Part shown: one piece after another, positions 63,119 through 64,000 of the stretch
How the letters are laid out: each line of letters starts with the position of its first letter
How positions within the stretch are numbered: position 1 is the first letter of the stretch
From: Burkholderia arboris
GTDB taxonomy: Bacteria > Pseudomonadota > Gammaproteobacteria > Burkholderiales > Burkholderiaceae
Length of the DNA: 64,000 nt
Reading direction: 5' to 3'
NCBI RefSeq assembly: GCF_902499125.1
Contig: NZ_CABVPX010000038.1
Location: 19,560 to 83,559 of the forward strand
Notes under the pieces: model-generated
Seen by the model: only the letters and a program-made list of their open reading frames with translations
Databases searched by the model: none
What the model was told of the DNA's origin: nothing
Made by a program: the position numbers and the translations under genes

Positions 63119-64000
63119 TTACCCGTTCGTCGCTGCCGCCGACGCCGCCGCCGGAGCGGCCGCCTTGTCGTAGTCGACCGGTGCATCCGGCGCGCGCGGC
63201 GTCTCGCCGGCGCGCTGGACCCACCCGCCGCCCAGGGCGCGGTACAGGTCGACCAGGTTCGTCCAGCGCGCCAGACGCGCGCTGATCAGCGTCTGCTGCG
63301 CCGAGTACAGGTCCGTCTGCGCGGTCAGCACCGACAGGTAGCTGTCGACGCCGTTCTTGTAACGCAGGTCCGACAGATCGAAACGGCGCTGCTGCGCGTG
63401 CTCGTTGCGCTCCAGCGCCGCGATCTGCTGGTCGTACGTGCCGCGTGCGGCCAAGCCATCCGACACTTCGCGGAACGCCGACTGGATCGCCTTCTCGTAG
63501 TTCGCGATCTCGATGCGCTTCTGCACGTGCGCAAGATCGAGGTTCGCGATGTTCGCGCCGCCCTCGAAGATCGGCAGTGCGATGTTCGGCGCAAACGACC
63601 ACGCCGCCGTGCCGGCCTTGAACAGGCCGCCCAGCGTCGGGCTCGCGGTGCCGAACGCCGCCGTCAGCGAGATCTTCGGGAAGAACGCCGCGCGCGCCGC
63701 GCCGATGTTCGCGTTCGCGGCCAGCAGCGTCTGCTCGGCCTGCATCACGTCCGGACGGCGCGTGAGCAGATCCGACGGCAACCCGGACGGCACGTCCGTC
63801 AGCAGGTTCTGCGCGTCGAGCGGCATGCCCGCCGGCAGGTCGTCCGGCAGCGGCTCGCCGATCAGCAGCACCAGCGCGTTCAGCGCCTGTGCGCGGGCAC
63901 GCGCCTGCGCCTGCTGGTTTGCGAGCGCCGTCTCGACCACCGTCTGCGCCTGACGCAGCTCGAGCTCGGAGCCCGTGCCGTTGTCGAACTGCAGCTTGGT
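63119..64000 (-). CDS. RND efflux outer-membrane factor (OprM/NodT family), C-terminal part
   Basis: At least 293 C-terminal residues of an outer-membrane efflux lipoprotein; the frame stays open to the window edge, so the lipobox and start are missing. Visible features are the helical repeats NGTGSELELRQAQTVVETAL, LPSDLLTRRPDVMQAEQTLLAANANIGAARAAFFPKISLTAAFG (in part), RYKNGVDSYLSVLTAQ and the ending YRALGGGWVQR. These channels pair with an RND pump and a membrane-fusion protein, whose genes probably lie beyond the right edge. The last about 25 residues are Ala-rich. Confidence 0.92.
   Translation of the reverse strand, partial: TKLQFDNGTGSELELRQAQTVVETALANQQAQARARAQALNALVLLIGEPLPDDLPAGMPLDAQNLLTDVPSGLPSDLLTRRPDVMQAEQTLLAANANIGAARAAFFPKISLTAAFGTASPTLGGLFKAGTAAWSFAPNIALPIFEGGANIANLDLAHVQKRIEIANYEKAIQSAFREVSDGLAARGTYDQQIAALERNEHAQQRRFDLSDLRYKNGVDSYLSVLTAQTDLYSAQQTLISARLARWTNLVDLYRALGGGWVQRAGETPRAPDAPVDYDKAAAPAAASAAATNG

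Overview
The window is high-GC DNA whose gene order (adk, murJ, rpsT, argF, murB, plsY, xerD, amiC, pdxH, then a kynurenine operon) and protein sequences fit a Burkholderia, most likely a cepacia-complex species, on the main chromosome. This rests on recognising protein families and synteny; no search was run. I see no rRNA, tRNA, insertion sequence, prophage or CRISPR array.

Region 1 (1-23969) is housekeeping. It holds the end of adk, a short-chain dehydrogenase preceded by five 48-bp hairpin repeats, a SirB1-like protein with murJ, rpsT, argF, murB, yajQ, plsY, ybaK, an acyl-CoA ligase, xerD-ogt, queG, tsaE-amiC, a DMT exporter, pirin, a CnoX-like thioredoxin, tcdA, pdxH, cfa, a DUF72 protein and msrA.

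Region 2 (24548-30967) holds a selenium-binding-protein-type methanethiol oxidase with a membrane partner. It then has the tryptophan-to-anthranilate module kynB-kynU-kynA with its Lrp-type regulator kynR, next to a small flavin reductase.

Region 3 (30988-37701) looks like a mandelate/phenylglyoxylate operon: benzoylformate decarboxylase, aldehyde dehydrogenase, a ketopantoate-reductase-like dehydrogenase and an aromatic-acid MFS transporter, with a divergent LysR regulator.

Region 4 (37800-53796) is a split polyol regulon. One arm is arabinitol dehydrogenase, xylulokinase and a SorC regulator. The other is an eight-gene operon with a polyol dehydrogenase, PfkB kinase, GatZ homologue, a complete ABC importer and a HAD phosphatase. 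Closely similar palindromes sit in front of both arms, so the SorC protein probably controls both. An EstB-like esterase, an MFS exporter and a LysR gene lie between the arms.

Region 5 (53980-64000) holds zur-znuACB zinc uptake, glutathione-dependent formaldehyde detoxification (frmA-fghA), a second FGGY kinase, a nucleobase permease, a 9-bp tandem repeat between two look-alike terminators, and the start of an OprM-family efflux channel gene.

The most unusual signal is the 48-bp repeat array at 411-650. All four variable positions lie in the predicted stem, and every change keeps pairing only if the minus strand is the RNA.
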